NCBI RefSeq assembly: GCF_009192995.1
Contig: NZ_SDID01000008.1
Location: forward strand, 1-64,000
Source: Sulfurimonas indica
GTDB lineage: Bacteria; Campylobacterota; Campylobacteria; Campylobacterales; Sulfurimonadaceae
Length of the DNA stretch: 64,000 nucleotides
Reading direction: 5' to 3'
Each line of letters opens with the position of its first letter. Within the stretch, counting starts at the first letter, position 1. A model generated the notes under the pieces. The model saw only the letters and a program-made list of their open reading frames with translations. It made no database searches and had not been told where the DNA came from. Positions 1-8,100 of this stretch are shown here, piece by piece. The position numbers and the translations under genes are program-made.

Positions 1-36
1 TTCTTCAAGAAAATTGCATTTATGATTTGAACTTAG

Positions 37-144
37 GATGTTATAGAGCTTTGGCTTGAAAACAGAGTGATGATAGAACTGCTTACACCGGAGATGGCAG
101 CTGACTACCTCAGAGCTTTTGCCAAAGAGAAAGAGGGAGTTTAA
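37..144 (+). CDS. C-terminal fragment or tiny ORF, unidentified
   Basis: An open frame runs from an in-frame TAG at 34-36 to the TAA at 142-144, ending in residues like IELLTPEMAADYLRAF then AKEKEGV. A second frame is open from base 3 to base 59, so this could be the 3' end of a longer gene with a frameshift near base 35, or a short ORF starting at GTG 67 or ATG 70. It converges on serS. I do not recognise the family. The left edge of the window prevents a decision. Confidence 0.25.
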   Translation, partial: DVIELWLENRVMIELLTPEMAADYLRAFAKEKEGV

Positions 145-186
145 TATATCCTCCCTTTCATATTTGAGTGTTTTGTACCATTTATG

Positions 187-1440
187 TTATTGTATACCTA
201 GATATGGATGCAGAGCTTTAGGAATACTAATCGTTCCATCTTCATTTTGAAAATTCTCCATAATAGCGACCATCGTACGACCAACTGCCAGGCTTGAACC
301 GTTAAGTGTATGAACAAGCGTGTTTTTTTTGCCATCCTTGTAGCGGATTTTTGCACGACGTGCTTGGAAGTCTCTTGTATTACTTACAGAAGAGATTTCA
401 CGGTATCTGTTTTGTCCTGGGAGCCATACTTCCAAGTCAACTGTTTTTGCAGCTGAGAAGCCTAGATCACCTGTACATAAAGTAACTAAACGGTGAGGAA
501 GTTCAAGAGCTGTGAGTAGATCCGAAGCACATGCTACCATCTCATCAAAGACTCTGTCACTCTCCTCAGGTTTAGTGATACTTACAAGTTCAACTTTATG
601 GAACTGGTGCTGGCGAATCATACCGCGAGTATCACGACCTGCTGCACCTGCCTCTTTTCTAAAGCATGAAGTATAGGCTGTCATCTTATGTGGAAGTTCA
701 TTTTCTGTCAAGATTTCATCTTGGTAGAGGTTTGTAACGGGAACTTCGGCAGTTGGGATTAAAAACATCTCTTGAGATTCTATTTTGTATAAGTCATCTT
801 CAAACTTTGGAAGTTGTCCTGTTCCTTCTAGGGCACGTCTATTTACAAGTGCAGGAACACTTACCTCGTCAAATCCACGTTCACGGTTAAAGTCAAGCAT
901 GAAGTTAATCAGTGCACGCTCTAATCGTGCACCCATACCAAAGGCAACAGAGAATCTTGAAGTCGCAAGTTTTACACCACGTTCAAAATCTATCCAACCG
1001 TTTTGTTCTGCAAGTTCCCAGTGCTCTTTTGGTGTAAAGGTAAACTTAGGAGGAGTGAGCACTTTTTTAATCTCGATATTATCCTCTTCGTCCTCGCCGT
1101 CTGGTACATCATCATCTGGAATATTTGGAATTGCCATTGTAAGTGTTTCTAATTCTTCTTGGCGTAAACGTTGAATCTCTAACGCATCTGCAATACGGAT
1201 TTTGTTTTCATCCACTTTTGCTTTAAGTTCTGAGATGTCTTTACCTTCGCGTTTGTAGATACCAAACTCTTTGCTCATAGCATTTTGTGCAGCTTGCAGT
1301 GTTTCATAAGCCGCTTTTGCCTCTTTGAGCTCCTCAAACTTGATTTTTACTTTTTCTAAGAGTTTTTCATCAACGCCTTTACGCTTTAACTTTACGCTGA
1401 TACCGTCAAAATCTTTTTGTAGTTGTTTTAAATCTATCAT
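187..1440 (-). CDS. serS: seryl-tRNA synthetase
   Basis: Charges tRNA-Ser (and tRNA-Sec where present) with serine in the cytoplasm. The 417-residue product is the usual bacterial length. It has an N-terminal alpha-helical coiled-coil arm (about residues 25-100) that grips the tRNA long arm. The class II core follows, with motif 2 ([19 protein letters not shown] around 260-280) and motif 3 ([18 protein letters not shown] near 380-400). The ATG at 1440 is preceded by an AAGAGGA Shine-Dalgarno. The upstream gene on the same strand ends 16 bp away, so the two are probably cotranscribed. Confidence 0.97.
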   Translation of the reverse strand: MIDLKQLQKDFDGISVKLKRKGVDEKLLEKVKIKFEELKEAKAAYETLQAAQNAMSKEFGIYKREGKDISELKAKVDENKIRIADALEIQRLRQEELETLTMAIPNIPDDDVPDGEDEEDNIEIKKVLTPPKFTFTPKEHWELAEQNGWIDFERGVKLATSRFSVAFGMGARLERALINFMLDFNRERGFDEVSVPALVNRRALEGTGQLPKFEDDLYKIESQEMFLIPTAEVPVTNLYQDEILTENELPHKMTAYTSCFRKEAGAAGRDTRGMIRQHQFHKVELVSITKPEESDRVFDEMVACASDLLTALELPHRLVTLCTGDLGFSAAKTVDLEVWLPGQNRYREISSVSNTRDFQARRAKIRYKDGKKNTLVHTLNGSSLAVGRTMVAIMENFQNEDGTISIPKALHPYLGIQ

Positions 1441-1456
1441 ACTTTTCCTCTTGTGT

Positions 1457-2368
1457 TTAAACTAATATCTCTTTGGCAATACTAAATTGGTTTGCTGTCA
1501 TTAGGTGAATTTTTGGATGGAGAGCTTTTAGATCATCAAAGAGCTTTTTACTGAGCTCAAAACCTACTTTGTACTCCTCTTCAACCCCTTTTGCGTGAGC
1601 CTCACGCAACTTGTCAAGCCAGCATGGTGGGACATTTATTCCCGGCACATGCGATGATAAGAACTGTGCCGTACGGAGTTTTGTAATAGGAAACACACCT
1701 AAAATCAACTCTGCACTTTTATTTTCAGAGCAACACTCTTTGTTTGCCTGCTCTTTTAACTCTAAAAGTTGTTTTGCATTTTCAATGTCATAGACCGGTT
1801 GTGTGATGATGCCTATGGCACCGTGTTTTATCTTCTTTTGCATCTTTTTTTGCAATGTTTTTTGGTTTTTTGCATAGGAGTTTACAACTGCAAAAGGGTA
1901 GATATGCTTTGGTCTCTCATTAAAAGGTTTTGCTGCATAGTCCATACCTGCGTTAAATGCGGAGATAATGTCTAACAAAAGTGTAGAGTCTGCTTCAAAA
2001 ACACCTTTTGCATTGGGTTGGTCTGAGATGTTTGCCGGGTCTCCTGTGAGTGCAAGGATTGCCCGTACATCGAACTCGTTTGCACCAAGCAGGTCTGATT
2101 GTAGTGCTATTTTGTTTCTATCTCGCATGCTCATTGTCGCAATTACTGGTTTGTTAAAGCGCTCTTGCAGCAGTCTCGCACCAAAAAGAGCATTGAATTT
2201 CAGTTTTGCAAGCGGATTGTCCGTTGTTGAGAAACCATCGACCATCTCATGCAAACCAAGTGCTTCTATCTTGTCAATAACCGGTGTAAACTTTGCGGAA
2301 TGGCCGGGTGTCGTTTCAAGTGTAATATAAGTATCGTTTTTTAATTTATTTATGAGTGCATCAAACAA
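1457..2368 (-). CDS. methylenetetrahydrofolate reductase family protein
   Basis: TIM-barrel flavoprotein family that reduces 5,10-methylene-THF to 5-methyl-THF for methionine synthesis. About 303 residues. Family signatures include an early TLET stretch (Glu near residue 14), MSMRDRN near residue 85 and ILALTGDP near residue 110. The frame stays open to a TTG at 2398. I place the start at the TTG at 2366-2368 because AGGA lies at the right distance (ATAGGACTTT just upstream) and the residues before it encode a promoter overlap. It is divergent from serB and probably leads into serS. Whether it is the main MetF or a paralogue cannot be told here. Confidence 0.82.
   Translation of the reverse strand: MFDALINKLKNDTYITLETTPGHSAKFTPVIDKIEALGLHEMVDGFSTTDNPLAKLKFNALFGARLLQERFNKPVIATMSMRDRNKIALQSDLLGANEFDVRAILALTGDPANISDQPNAKGVFEADSTLLLDIISAFNAGMDYAAKPFNERPKHIYPFAVVNSYAKNQKTLQKKMQKKIKHGAIGIITQPVYDIENAKQLLELKEQANKECCSENKSAELILGVFPITKLRTAQFLSSHVPGINVPPCWLDKLREAHAKGVEEEYKVGFELSKKLFDDLKALHPKIHLMTANQFSIAKEILV
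1591..1609. repeat. head-to-head pair of the dispersed CTCACGCA word
   Basis: TTGCGTGAGCCTCACGCAA is a perfect 9-bp inverted repeat with one central base, inside the MTHFR-like gene. It is built from two copies of an 8-mer that occurs 27 times in the window. Copies read CTCACGCA on + start at 1601, 2940, 3928, 8220, 11939, 12008, 13858, 16149, 34810, 43702, 46255, 47764, 49162 and 57917. Copies read TGCGTGAG on + start at 1592, 4118, 6112, 9876, 10064, 19291, 26338, 32523, 42647, 47427, 48611, 52810 and 58818. The base after CTCACGCA is nearly always G or A. Confidence 0.8.
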
Positions 2369-2385
2369 AAAAAGTCCTATTTCGC

Positions 2386-2403
2386 TATAATTTCGCAATT
2401 ATA
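2386..2403. promoter_or_regulatory. overlapping divergent -10 boxes for serB and the MTHFR gene
   Basis: On + there is TATAAT at 2386-2391, 32 bp before the serB ATG, with an AAGAAGG ribosome site between. On - there is TATAAT at 2403-2398, 30 bp before the TTG start of the MTHFR homologue. The two boxes are only 6 bp apart, so the two polymerases would compete for the same DNA. No clear -35 is visible on either strand, as is common in this phylum. Confidence 0.6.
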
Positions 2404-2422
2404 ACAAATAAGAAGGTATTTA

Positions 2423-3046
2423 ATGCTAAAACTTGCAGTATTTGACTTTGATTCTACACTGATGGATGGTGAGACCATAGACTTTTTTGCTGAGGAATTG
2501 GGAATAGGTGATGAGGTAGCCCGTATTACAGAAGAGGCGATGAGCGGGAGACTTGATTTTTTTGAATCTTTGCAGCAAAGAGTAGGACTGCTCAAAGGGC
2601 TTGATTTTAAAGTTGTTAAAAAGATATCTCATAATCTACCATATATGTCAGGTGCACGTGAGACGATAGCAGAGTTGAAAAGTCGTGGTATCAAGGTAGT
2701 CTGTTTTTCAGGTGGATTTAGAACGGCAACATCTTATGCTAAAGATATCTTGGGTTATGATGCAGATTTTTCAAATGTACTGCATGAAAAAGATGGAAAA
2801 TTGACAGGACTTGTGGGAGGAGATATGATGTTTAACTTCTCAAAGGGTGATATGTTGGTACGTCTGCAGTCGGTTTTAGGTGTGCGTGAAGAAGAGACAC
2901 TTGTTTGTGGTGATGGTGCAAATGACCTTTCAATGTTTGCTCACGCAGGTACTCGTGTGGCATTTTGCGCAAGAAAGATATTAGAAAAAGAGGCAAATAT
3001 AATTATCAAAGAAAAAGACCTCTCACTCATTTTAAAGGAGATTTAG
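2423..3046 (+). CDS. serB: phosphoserine phosphatase
   Basis: HAD-superfamily phosphatase for the last step of serine synthesis (phosphoserine to serine). 207 residues, the typical length. HAD motif I is DFDSTLMDGE (Asp 8 and Asp 10). The Ser/Gly motif II is VVCFSGGF near residue 94. The conserved Lys is in FSKGDM, and the acidic motif is VCGDGANDLSMF near 160. The ATG has AAGAAGG upstream. The stop TAG overlaps the GTG of the next gene by one base, which suggests translational coupling. Confidence 0.95.
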   Translation: MLKLAVFDFDSTLMDGETIDFFAEELGIGDEVARITEEAMSGRLDFFESLQQRVGLLKGLDFKVVKKISHNLPYMSGARETIAELKSRGIKVVCFSGGFRTATSYAKDILGYDADFSNVLHEKDGKLTGLVGGDMMFNFSKGDMLVRLQSVLGVREEETLVCGDGANDLSMFAHAGTRVAFCARKILEKEANIIIKEKDLSLILKEI

Positions 3047-3366
3047 TGTTAGAAAATACAGTCTGGAGACAGTATCATAATGAAAATAATTTTAGAGACA
3101 AAATAGCAGAATTTTGTAAGTTGGAGAGTATAGATCTGATTGAAGATGACAAACTGCTTTACTCTGTTCTCAAGTCAAAACTGACAAAAAAAGAGCTCAA
3201 ACTTTTTGCAATGGATTGTGCAAATGTGAGTGATGAAGAGCTAAAAAATGAGTTTTCTTATGATGATGAAGCGTTACAAAAGGCAAAGTTCAAGCTTTAT
3301 AAAAAACTCAAGCAGGATAAAACACGTCTGGATTTCAGAGAGACAAGTGCAACTGAAATCGAATAA
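3046..3366 (+). CDS. hypothetical protein, coupled to serB
   Basis: A 106-residue, highly charged protein. I set the start at GTG 3046-3048, which overlaps the serB stop as TAGTG and has AAGGAG at 3035-3040, giving a product that begins LENTVWRQYHNEN. A longer ATG reading from 2965 would lie inside serB and is rejected. There is no signal peptide or membrane segment. Mostly helical charged sequence (KLTKKELKLFAMD, ALQKAKFKLYKKLK). I do not recognise a domain. Placement after serB is suggestive of cotranscription but not of function. Confidence 0.7.
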   Translation: MLENTVWRQYHNENNFRDKIAEFCKLESIDLIEDDKLLYSVLKSKLTKKELKLFAMDCANVSDEELKNEFSYDDEALQKAKFKLYKKLKQDKTRLDFRETSATEIE

Positions 3367-3442
3367 CTGATTATAAGATTAATCTATAATTTATCAAGAT
3401 ATGAGTAAGATATCATAGCATAAAACTAAGGAAAATTATATT

Positions 3443-3781
3443 ATGAAAAAAATGACTTCACTTTTACTTGCAGCTCTCTTTGCAGGCTCTCTTTTTACAA
3501 CTGCAGCTATGGCTGATGCATCCAAAGGTCAAAGATTTTATCTCAAAAAACTCAAAATCTGCAAAAAAGATGGTCTGAAAAATGGTGCTGTTTTTGCAAT
3601 CAAGCATGATCGTCGCGGTTGGCAATCTTTGAAAGAAGATGGAAAGTTACAACAAGAGTGGATAAAAATCTGTCCACACGGTGAGAAGAAAATCAAAAAG
3701 ATGAGAGAAAAAGATATCAAAAATCTTTATGACTTTGTATGGAAATACGCATCAGACGGAGAGACACCTACTTGTGGTTAA
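3443..3781 (+). CDS. exported small protein, heme-less cytochrome-like
   Basis: 112 residues with a clean Sec signal peptide (MKKMTSLLLAALFAGSLF, cleavage after AMA near residue 24). The mature part, starting SKGQRFYLKKLKICKKDG, resembles small periplasmic cytochrome-c-like proteins, but there is no CxxCH heme motif. Only three Cys remain (KICKK, KICPHG, TCG), which could pair or bind metal. It overlaps the convergent OmpA-like gene by 4 bp, and a strong hairpin just beyond its stop may terminate it. Function unknown; the cytochrome resemblance is an inference from overall pattern only. Confidence 0.7.
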   Translation: MKKMTSLLLAALFAGSLFTTAAMADASKGQRFYLKKLKICKKDGLKNGAVFAIKHDRRGWQSLKEDGKLQQEWIKICPHGEKKIKKMREKDIKNLYDFVWKYASDGETPTCG

Positions 3782-5502
3782 TTCAGTAACACTTTTAGTG
3801 TTACTCTTCTAGACCTTTTTTTATTTTCTATCCCATTTTGCATAACAGTTTTTGAAAAACTGTAAGCACTTCCTCTTAGGATTTTACTCAACCATTTTTG
3901 TTTTCTTGCATCTTGTGTTGTAAATATCTCACGCAGGACTGAAAAAGAGCGTTTCATAGAGAGGTCTTCATTCTTAAGATAACGATTCTCAAAGTTTACA
4001 TTTTTCCATTCACTTGAAGTATGCCCATTGATTTGAAGAGTACTGACAAGGTCCTTATTTGCATATAGAAAACTTCCAAGTTTTTTCGCTATTTGTGATA
4101 GAAATCTCTTTTGTTCTTGCGTGAGCTTATACGCACCGACTTTGAAGTAGAGTGCTTTGTCACTAAACTCTATGGTTAAATCCTCTTGAATTGTGAGTTG
4201 TCCGTTTTTTATCTCTTTTGCAAAGAGTTTGCAAAGTGCATCATAAAAATTTCCGGCTTTTGTAGAGACCTGTGCGATTGTCGCATCATGATTGAGCTTT
4301 AATATCCACATATTTCCCTCTTGGGAATAGTCATCGGTATGAATGCCCGCAACTGCGACTTGGGAGTTGTGAAGAATATCAAGTGCATAAAAGATATCAA
4401 AATTATCTCCACCATAATGCTCTTGTTTGAGCATGGAGAGGTCCGAGTCTAAAAGCATAGCAAGACCGTCAGTATTATACTTGTCTTTGACATAACCGAC
4501 ACCCATCAGCATACCGTTTGAGAACTCTTTTATATCTAAGAGTCCGGAAGGATAGGTTGTACTTATCTCTTTATCTGCAAGGATGTTATTGTAAAGGTCA
4601 AACTTTACAAGTCGGATATGCTCTTTTTGGACTTGATTGTACTGAATAAGAGTAACGACAAAAGAGTTATCACGTAGACGAATGATTTTTTTGGGAATAA
4701 CCAGATTTTCATTATGAGAGTTTTTGATAAACTGGTTGAGCCAGATTCTATTTCCATTCTCTGTCAGACGCATAAAAGTCACTTCTCTTTGTCTTTGCGA
4801 TGCCATCGTACTTACTACTAGTAAAGAGCCATCCTGTGCTTCAACAGCATCTATACCGTTGTCATCAAAACGAGTACCATACTTTTTACTCCAAAGTATA
4901 TGACCATCTTTTGAAAATCGTGTAATGAAGATATCATTATTGCCAAGACCGGTTTGAAACATATTGTCCGTTGTTGCACGTGAGGTAAAGGAAGAGCCAA
5001 CGGCAAGTACACCGCCGTCACTTAAAAGGATAAGACTACTCATTCTGTCATAGTTTTTGGTACCAAAGATTTTACTATAGAGGATGTTGGCATTTGCATC
5101 AAGTTTGGCGACTAAAAGGGAGCCATCCATTGTATATCCACCGATAAAGTAACCATTTGTAGGTGTTTTTACAACTGCTACTGCTTTGTTGAAACGGCTT
5201 AGTTTTGCCGCTTTTTGTAAGATTATCTTTGCCTGATTGTCAACCTTGACAAGACTCATTTGTGCGCCATATTTGTTTGAGACACTTGCTAGATAGTCAA
5301 ATGCATTCGTGTATGCTTTAGATGGATTGGCATTTTGTTTAAACTCATTGGAAAATCCGACGGCAGTGATTGTTCTGTCATGATCTTCGGTTATATCAAA
5401 AAGTGCTGCGTTAAATGGTTTGTGAACGATTACAGAGAAGTCTGTTGTTGTCTTTGCAAAAGAGAGTGTAAAAAGGGTGAAAAAGAGTAGGAGTAGTTTC
5501 AT
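3778..5502 (-). CDS. exported beta-propeller-like protein with C-terminal OmpA domain
   Basis: 574 residues with a signal peptide (LLLLFFTLFTLSFA). Residues about 40-420 contain repeated blocks of the kind GGVLAVGSSF, DGHILWSKKYGT and DGSLLVVSTM, typical of WD40/YVTN-like propeller repeats in exported proteins. About 440-574 is an OmpA/MotB-type peptidoglycan-binding domain (TLQINGHTSSEWKN ... NRYLKNEDLSMKRSFSV ... SRRVTLKVLLN). Inferred to be anchored to peptidoglycan in the periplasm. It follows rpsR on the same strand with a 76-bp gap that holds hairpins. Ligand and role are unknown. Confidence 0.75.
   Translation of the reverse strand: MKLLLLFFTLFTLSFAKTTTDFSVIVHKPFNAALFDITEDHDRTITAVGFSNEFKQNANPSKAYTNAFDYLASVSNKYGAQMSLVKVDNQAKIILQKAAKLSRFNKAVAVVKTPTNGYFIGGYTMDGSLLVAKLDANANILYSKIFGTKNYDRMSSLILLSDGGVLAVGSSFTSRATTDNMFQTGLGNNDIFITRFSKDGHILWSKKYGTRFDDNGIDAVEAQDGSLLVVSTMASQRQREVTFMRLTENGNRIWLNQFIKNSHNENLVIPKKIIRLRDNSFVVTLIQYNQVQKEHIRLVKFDLYNNILADKEISTTYPSGLLDIKEFSNGMLMGVGYVKDKYNTDGLAMLLDSDLSMLKQEHYGGDNFDIFYALDILHNSQVAVAGIHTDDYSQEGNMWILKLNHDATIAQVSTKAGNFYDALCKLFAKEIKNGQLTIQEDLTIEFSDKALYFKVGAYKLTQEQKRFLSQIAKKLGSFLYANKDLVSTLQINGHTSSEWKNVNFENRYLKNEDLSMKRSFSVLREIFTTQDARKQKWLSKILRGSAYSFSKTVMQNGIENKKRSRRVTLKVLLN
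3785..3805 (+). terminator. hairpin just after the exported small protein
   Basis: AGTAACACT TTT AGTGTTACT is a perfect 9-bp stem with a 3-nt loop beginning 4 bp after the stop of the + strand gene. It lies inside the last codons of the convergent OmpA-domain gene (encoding its VTLKVLLN tail), so the hairpin is constrained by both functions. The following sequence is only moderately T-rich (CTTCTAGACCTTTTTTT). Confidence 0.5.
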
Positions 5503-5505
5503 ATT

Positions 5506-5593
5506 ATTGCTTTTTTAAAACATTTAAAGCAATAAATATTCCTAATTTATAAGTGGTGCCAAGGCACCGAAGAAAACCTTATTTTAGGTTTTC
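5506..5593 (-). terminator. hairpin cluster between rpsR and the OmpA-like gene
   Basis: Three inverted repeats follow one another downstream of rpsR. GAAAACCT/AGGTTTTC (5572-5593) overlaps the rpsR stop. GGTGCC/GGCACC lies at 5555-5568. ATTGCTTT/AAAGCAAT (5506-5533) ends 4 bp before the OmpA-like ATG. None has a strong U tract, so they may process or attenuate the transcript rather than end it. No Shine-Dalgarno is visible for the OmpA-like gene; the third hairpin occupies that place. Confidence 0.4.
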
Positions 5594-5842
5594 AAAAGGT
5601 GCTGTTACAACTTTTTTACGAGTTACAACGTATGGTACGAACGCTGCTGCACGAGCACGTTTGATTACAGTAGAGATCATGTCTTGGTGACGTTTACAGT
5701 TACCTGTTAAACGACGTGGCATGATTTTATATCTCTCTGAAAGTGAAAAACGTAGGTTTGCTACATCTTTATAATCCATGAAGTCAACTTTAGCTTCACA
5801 ATATTTACAGTATCTTTTTTTGTATTTTCTTTTTTCTGACAT
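5579..5842 (-). CDS. rpsR: 30S ribosomal protein S18
   Basis: Small-subunit protein that binds 16S rRNA together with S6 at the platform. 87 residues. S18 signatures are visible: [16 protein letters not shown] near the N-terminus (with Cys residues), then [16 protein letters not shown] and [13 protein letters not shown]. It is the last gene of rpsF-ssb-rpsR, 27 bp after ssb, which is the usual bacterial order. Probably under S6:S18 feedback through the rpsF leader. Confidence 0.97.
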   Translation of the reverse strand: MSEKRKYKKRYCKYCEAKVDFMDYKDVANLRFSLSERYKIMPRRLTGNCKRHQDMISTVIKRARAAAFVPYVVTRKKVVTAPFENLK

Positions 5843-5869
5843 GTTATTACCTTTTGTATCTATTTTTTT

Positions 5870-6433
5870 CTAAAATGGAATTTCATCTTCATCAATGTCA
5901 ATCACAGGTACATCAGCTGGGCTTGGCATTTGACGGCTTTGCTCCTGTGCTGGTGATGCGTATGACGACTGCTGCTGTTGTTGCGGTGCAGGTTGTCCAT
6001 AGCTTGGCTGTTGCTGTGGTGCTTGATAGCTTTGTGGCTCACCTTGCGTTGGTGCTCCATAGGAGTCTCCGCCATTCATCGGTGCATTGTTATATCCACC
6101 TTGAGAGTCACTGCGTGAGTCAAGCATCTGCATTGTTTCAACGATTACAGAGTGTTTTGATCTTTTTTGTCCATTTTGGTCAACCCATTGTTCAAAGTTT
6201 AATCTTCCCTCTACAAGGATTTTACTTCCCTTGCGCAGGTATTGGTTCGCAACTTCAGCACTTCTTCCAAAGAAAGTGATATCTACAAAACATACTTCCT
6301 CTTTTTTTTCACCATTGCTAGTAAACTTACGGCTTGTTGCGATTGCAGTTTTTGCAATCCCCATACCGCTTTGAGAGTAGCGTAGTTCAATATCGCGTGT
6401 TAAGTTGCCAACTAAAATTATCTTGTTAAACAT
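5870..6433 (-). CDS. ssb: single-stranded DNA-binding protein
   Basis: Coats single-stranded DNA in replication, repair and recombination. 187 residues. The N-terminal OB fold (MFNKIILVGNLTRDIELRY ... CFVDITFFGRSAEVANQYL) occupies about residues 1-105. A Gln/Pro/Gly/Ser-rich disordered linker follows, and the canonical acidic tip DIDEDEIPF recruits partner proteins. It sits between rpsF and rpsR (30 bp and 27 bp gaps), so expression is tied to ribosomal protein synthesis. Confidence 0.97.
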   Translation of the reverse strand: MFNKIILVGNLTRDIELRYSQSGMGIAKTAIATSRKFTSNGEKKEEVCFVDITFFGRSAEVANQYLRKGSKILVEGRLNFEQWVDQNGQKRSKHSVIVETMQMLDSRSDSQGGYNNAPMNGGDSYGAPTQGEPQSYQAPQQQPSYGQPAPQQQQQSSYASPAQEQSRQMPSPADVPVIDIDEDEIPF

Positions 6434-6463
6434 AGGTTTTCCTTCTTTTTATAGCTTACGCTA

Positions 6464-6883
6464 TTACTCAGCTGCTGCTTCTGTAGCTGCTTCTTCTGCT
6501 TTTGGAGCTTCCTCTGCAGGAGTCTCTTCTTTTGCCGGAGTTGCTGCTGCTTTTTTCGCTTTTTCAACTAAACCGTTCCATGCAGTTACCTCACGATTTG
6601 TGCTATACTTGATAGTTACAAAACGAAGTAGGTCTTCATTGATACGGAAACGTCTTTCAATTTCAGCGATTGCAGATGGTTCTACTGAGTAGTAGATTAC
6701 ATGGTAATAACCACGTTCGCTTTTTTCGATTGGGTATGCAAGTTTTCTCATTCCCATTGCGTCTGTAGCTGCGATTTCGCCGCCATTAGAAGTTATTATC
6801 TCTTCAACATTTTTTACAGCTGCTTGAATCTCTTCAGCAGTAAATGTAGGTTTTACGATTACTAGGTTTTCGTAGTTTCTCAT
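6464..6883 (-). CDS. rpsF: 30S ribosomal protein S6
   Basis: Partner of S18 on the 30S platform. 139 residues. The conserved fold covers about residues 1-100 (NYENLVIVKPTF ... MRKLAYPIEKSERGYYHVIYY ... EDLLRFVTIKY). An Ala/Glu/Pro-rich tail of about 30 residues follows, probably disordered. ATG 6883 has AGAGGAG upstream. First gene of rpsF-ssb-rpsR, preceded by a structured leader. Confidence 0.97.
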   Translation of the reverse strand: MRNYENLVIVKPTFTAEEIQAAVKNVEEIITSNGGEIAATDAMGMRKLAYPIEKSERGYYHVIYYSVEPSAIAEIERRFRINEDLLRFVTIKYSTNREVTAWNGLVEKAKKAAATPAKEETPAEEAPKAEEAATEAAAE

Positions 6884-6991
6884 ATAGTATGATCTCCTCT
6901 TGGTATGCCTGTTTGCAGGCTTTTGTTTCCCTTTCGGATCTAAATATAGCTTCTAAATGAAGTTACAAAGAGAAAGGAACGCGCAATTATA
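6884..6991 (-). promoter_or_regulatory. rpsF promoter and probable S6:S18 RNA leader
   Basis: On the minus strand TATAAT (6991-6986) begins a leader of about 95 nt. The leader carries GATCCGAAAGGG, then the hairpin GCCTG-CAAA-CAGGC (6920-6907), then ATACC and the AGAGGAG ribosome site. An exposed CCG beside a GC hairpin closed by ACC matches the known S6:S18-binding motif that mimics 16S rRNA helix 22 upstream of rpsF in many bacteria. Feedback repression by the S6:S18 dimer is inferred from that family knowledge. Confidence 0.6.
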
Positions 6992-7082
6992 CAGAACTAT
7001 TGCTTAAAATAAGCACATAAAATTTATCTGTCAATAATGAATGACAAAATGCAATAAAATTATTTATTTAATATTTTTAAGG

Positions 7083-7088
7083 TATAGT
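7083..7088 (+). promoter_or_regulatory. -10 box for the deacetylase-dprA operon
   Basis: TATAGT, 26 bp before the ATG at 7115, in a strongly AT-rich stretch. The spacer to the divergent rpsF promoter holds no other gene. Confidence 0.4.
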
Positions 7089-7114
7089 TTCAAAAATTTG
7101 ATAAAAGTTTTAAG

Positions 7115-8098
7115 ATGGCAAAACGAAAAAGAAGTAAGAAAAAACATAGTAGTTCTAAACTACTGAGCTATATTGCATGGGCACTTGCACTTATTGCATT
7201 AGCTTTAAGTTCTCTGTTGATTGGATATTATTTTGGTTTTAGCAGTGCAAAAGAGAAGATAGAAGCTAGTGCTGAAAAAGAGCGGGTATTGCGGAAACTG
7301 CCGGAAAAACAAGCAAAAAAGAGTGTTCAAAAGCGTTTAAAAGAGGTACTCAAAAAAGAGTCGAAAATTTATAACTCTGCTTCTCATGAGATAGAGAATG
7401 AAGCTTTGGCAAATCCACCAAAAATACCAATAGAGAAACCAAAACTTTATGTCTCTAAACCAAAGCTTGCAATCATCATTGATGATGTAAGTACAAAGTC
7501 ACAAGTGCGTGCTATCAAAAGTTTGGCTATTCCTTTGACAATGTCTTTTCTGCCACCAAGTCCGGCACGTCCTAACTCTGCAAAGTTAGCTGCTCATGAG
7601 CGTTTTTATATGGTGCACCTTCCGATGGAAGCGATGAATTTTAATAAAGAAGAGCCCTATACTATGCGTGTTAGAGATTCTCAGCAGACAATACTGAAGC
7701 GTGTTCATGACATAAAGGAGCTTTTCCCTAAAGTGGCTTATATCAATAACCACACAGGAAGCAAGTTCACTTCAAATGAAGTGGCGATGAACAGATTGAT
7801 TTTTGCATTTAACAAAAACCATATTCATTTTGTAGATAGTCGAACAACTGCACAGACACAAGCGCCTAGGGTGTTGAAAAATTTTGGACTCAAGTATGTT
7901 GCGCGAGATGTCTTTTTGGATCATCATAATGATAAAGCATATATAAAAAAGCAGATCAAAAAGGCTATCAGTGTAGCAAAAGCACATGGACATGCCATAG
8001 CCATTGGACATCCGCATAAAAATACACTCCAAGCGCTTTATGAATCAAAAAAACTCTTTAGAGATGTGGATTTGGTTTTAATCAACGAGATATATTAG
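7115..8098 (+). CDS. divergent polysaccharide deacetylase family protein (YibQ-like)
   Basis: 327 residues. A basic N-terminus is followed by one membrane helix (about 15-38, YIAWALALIALALSSLLIGYY), then a charged linker and a catalytic-like domain from about residue 115: KPKLAIIIDDVS, LPLTMSFLPPSP-type strand, MVHLPMEAM, YINNHTGSKFTSN, FVDSRTTA and AIAIGHPHKNTL. These match the divergent polysaccharide deacetylase (DUF610/YibQ) family, which is thought to act on cell-wall or surface glycans in the periplasm; substrate unknown. dprA starts 2 bp after its stop. Confidence 0.85.
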   Translation: MAKRKRSKKKHSSSKLLSYIAWALALIALALSSLLIGYYFGFSSAKEKIEASAEKERVLRKLPEKQAKKSVQKRLKEVLKKESKIYNSASHEIENEALANPPKIPIEKPKLYVSKPKLAIIIDDVSTKSQVRAIKSLAIPLTMSFLPPSPARPNSAKLAAHERFYMVHLPMEAMNFNKEEPYTMRVRDSQQTILKRVHDIKELFPKVAYINNHTGSKFTSNEVAMNRLIFAFNKNHIHFVDSRTTAQTQAPRVLKNFGLKYVARDVFLDHHNDKAYIKKQIKKAISVAKAHGHAIAIGHPHKNTLQALYESKKLFRDVDLVLINEIY

Positions 8099-8100
8099 CT

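Noticed and set aside
785-1174. + strand ORF opposite serS
   Set aside because: Antisense shadow of serS with low-complexity Ser-rich translation.
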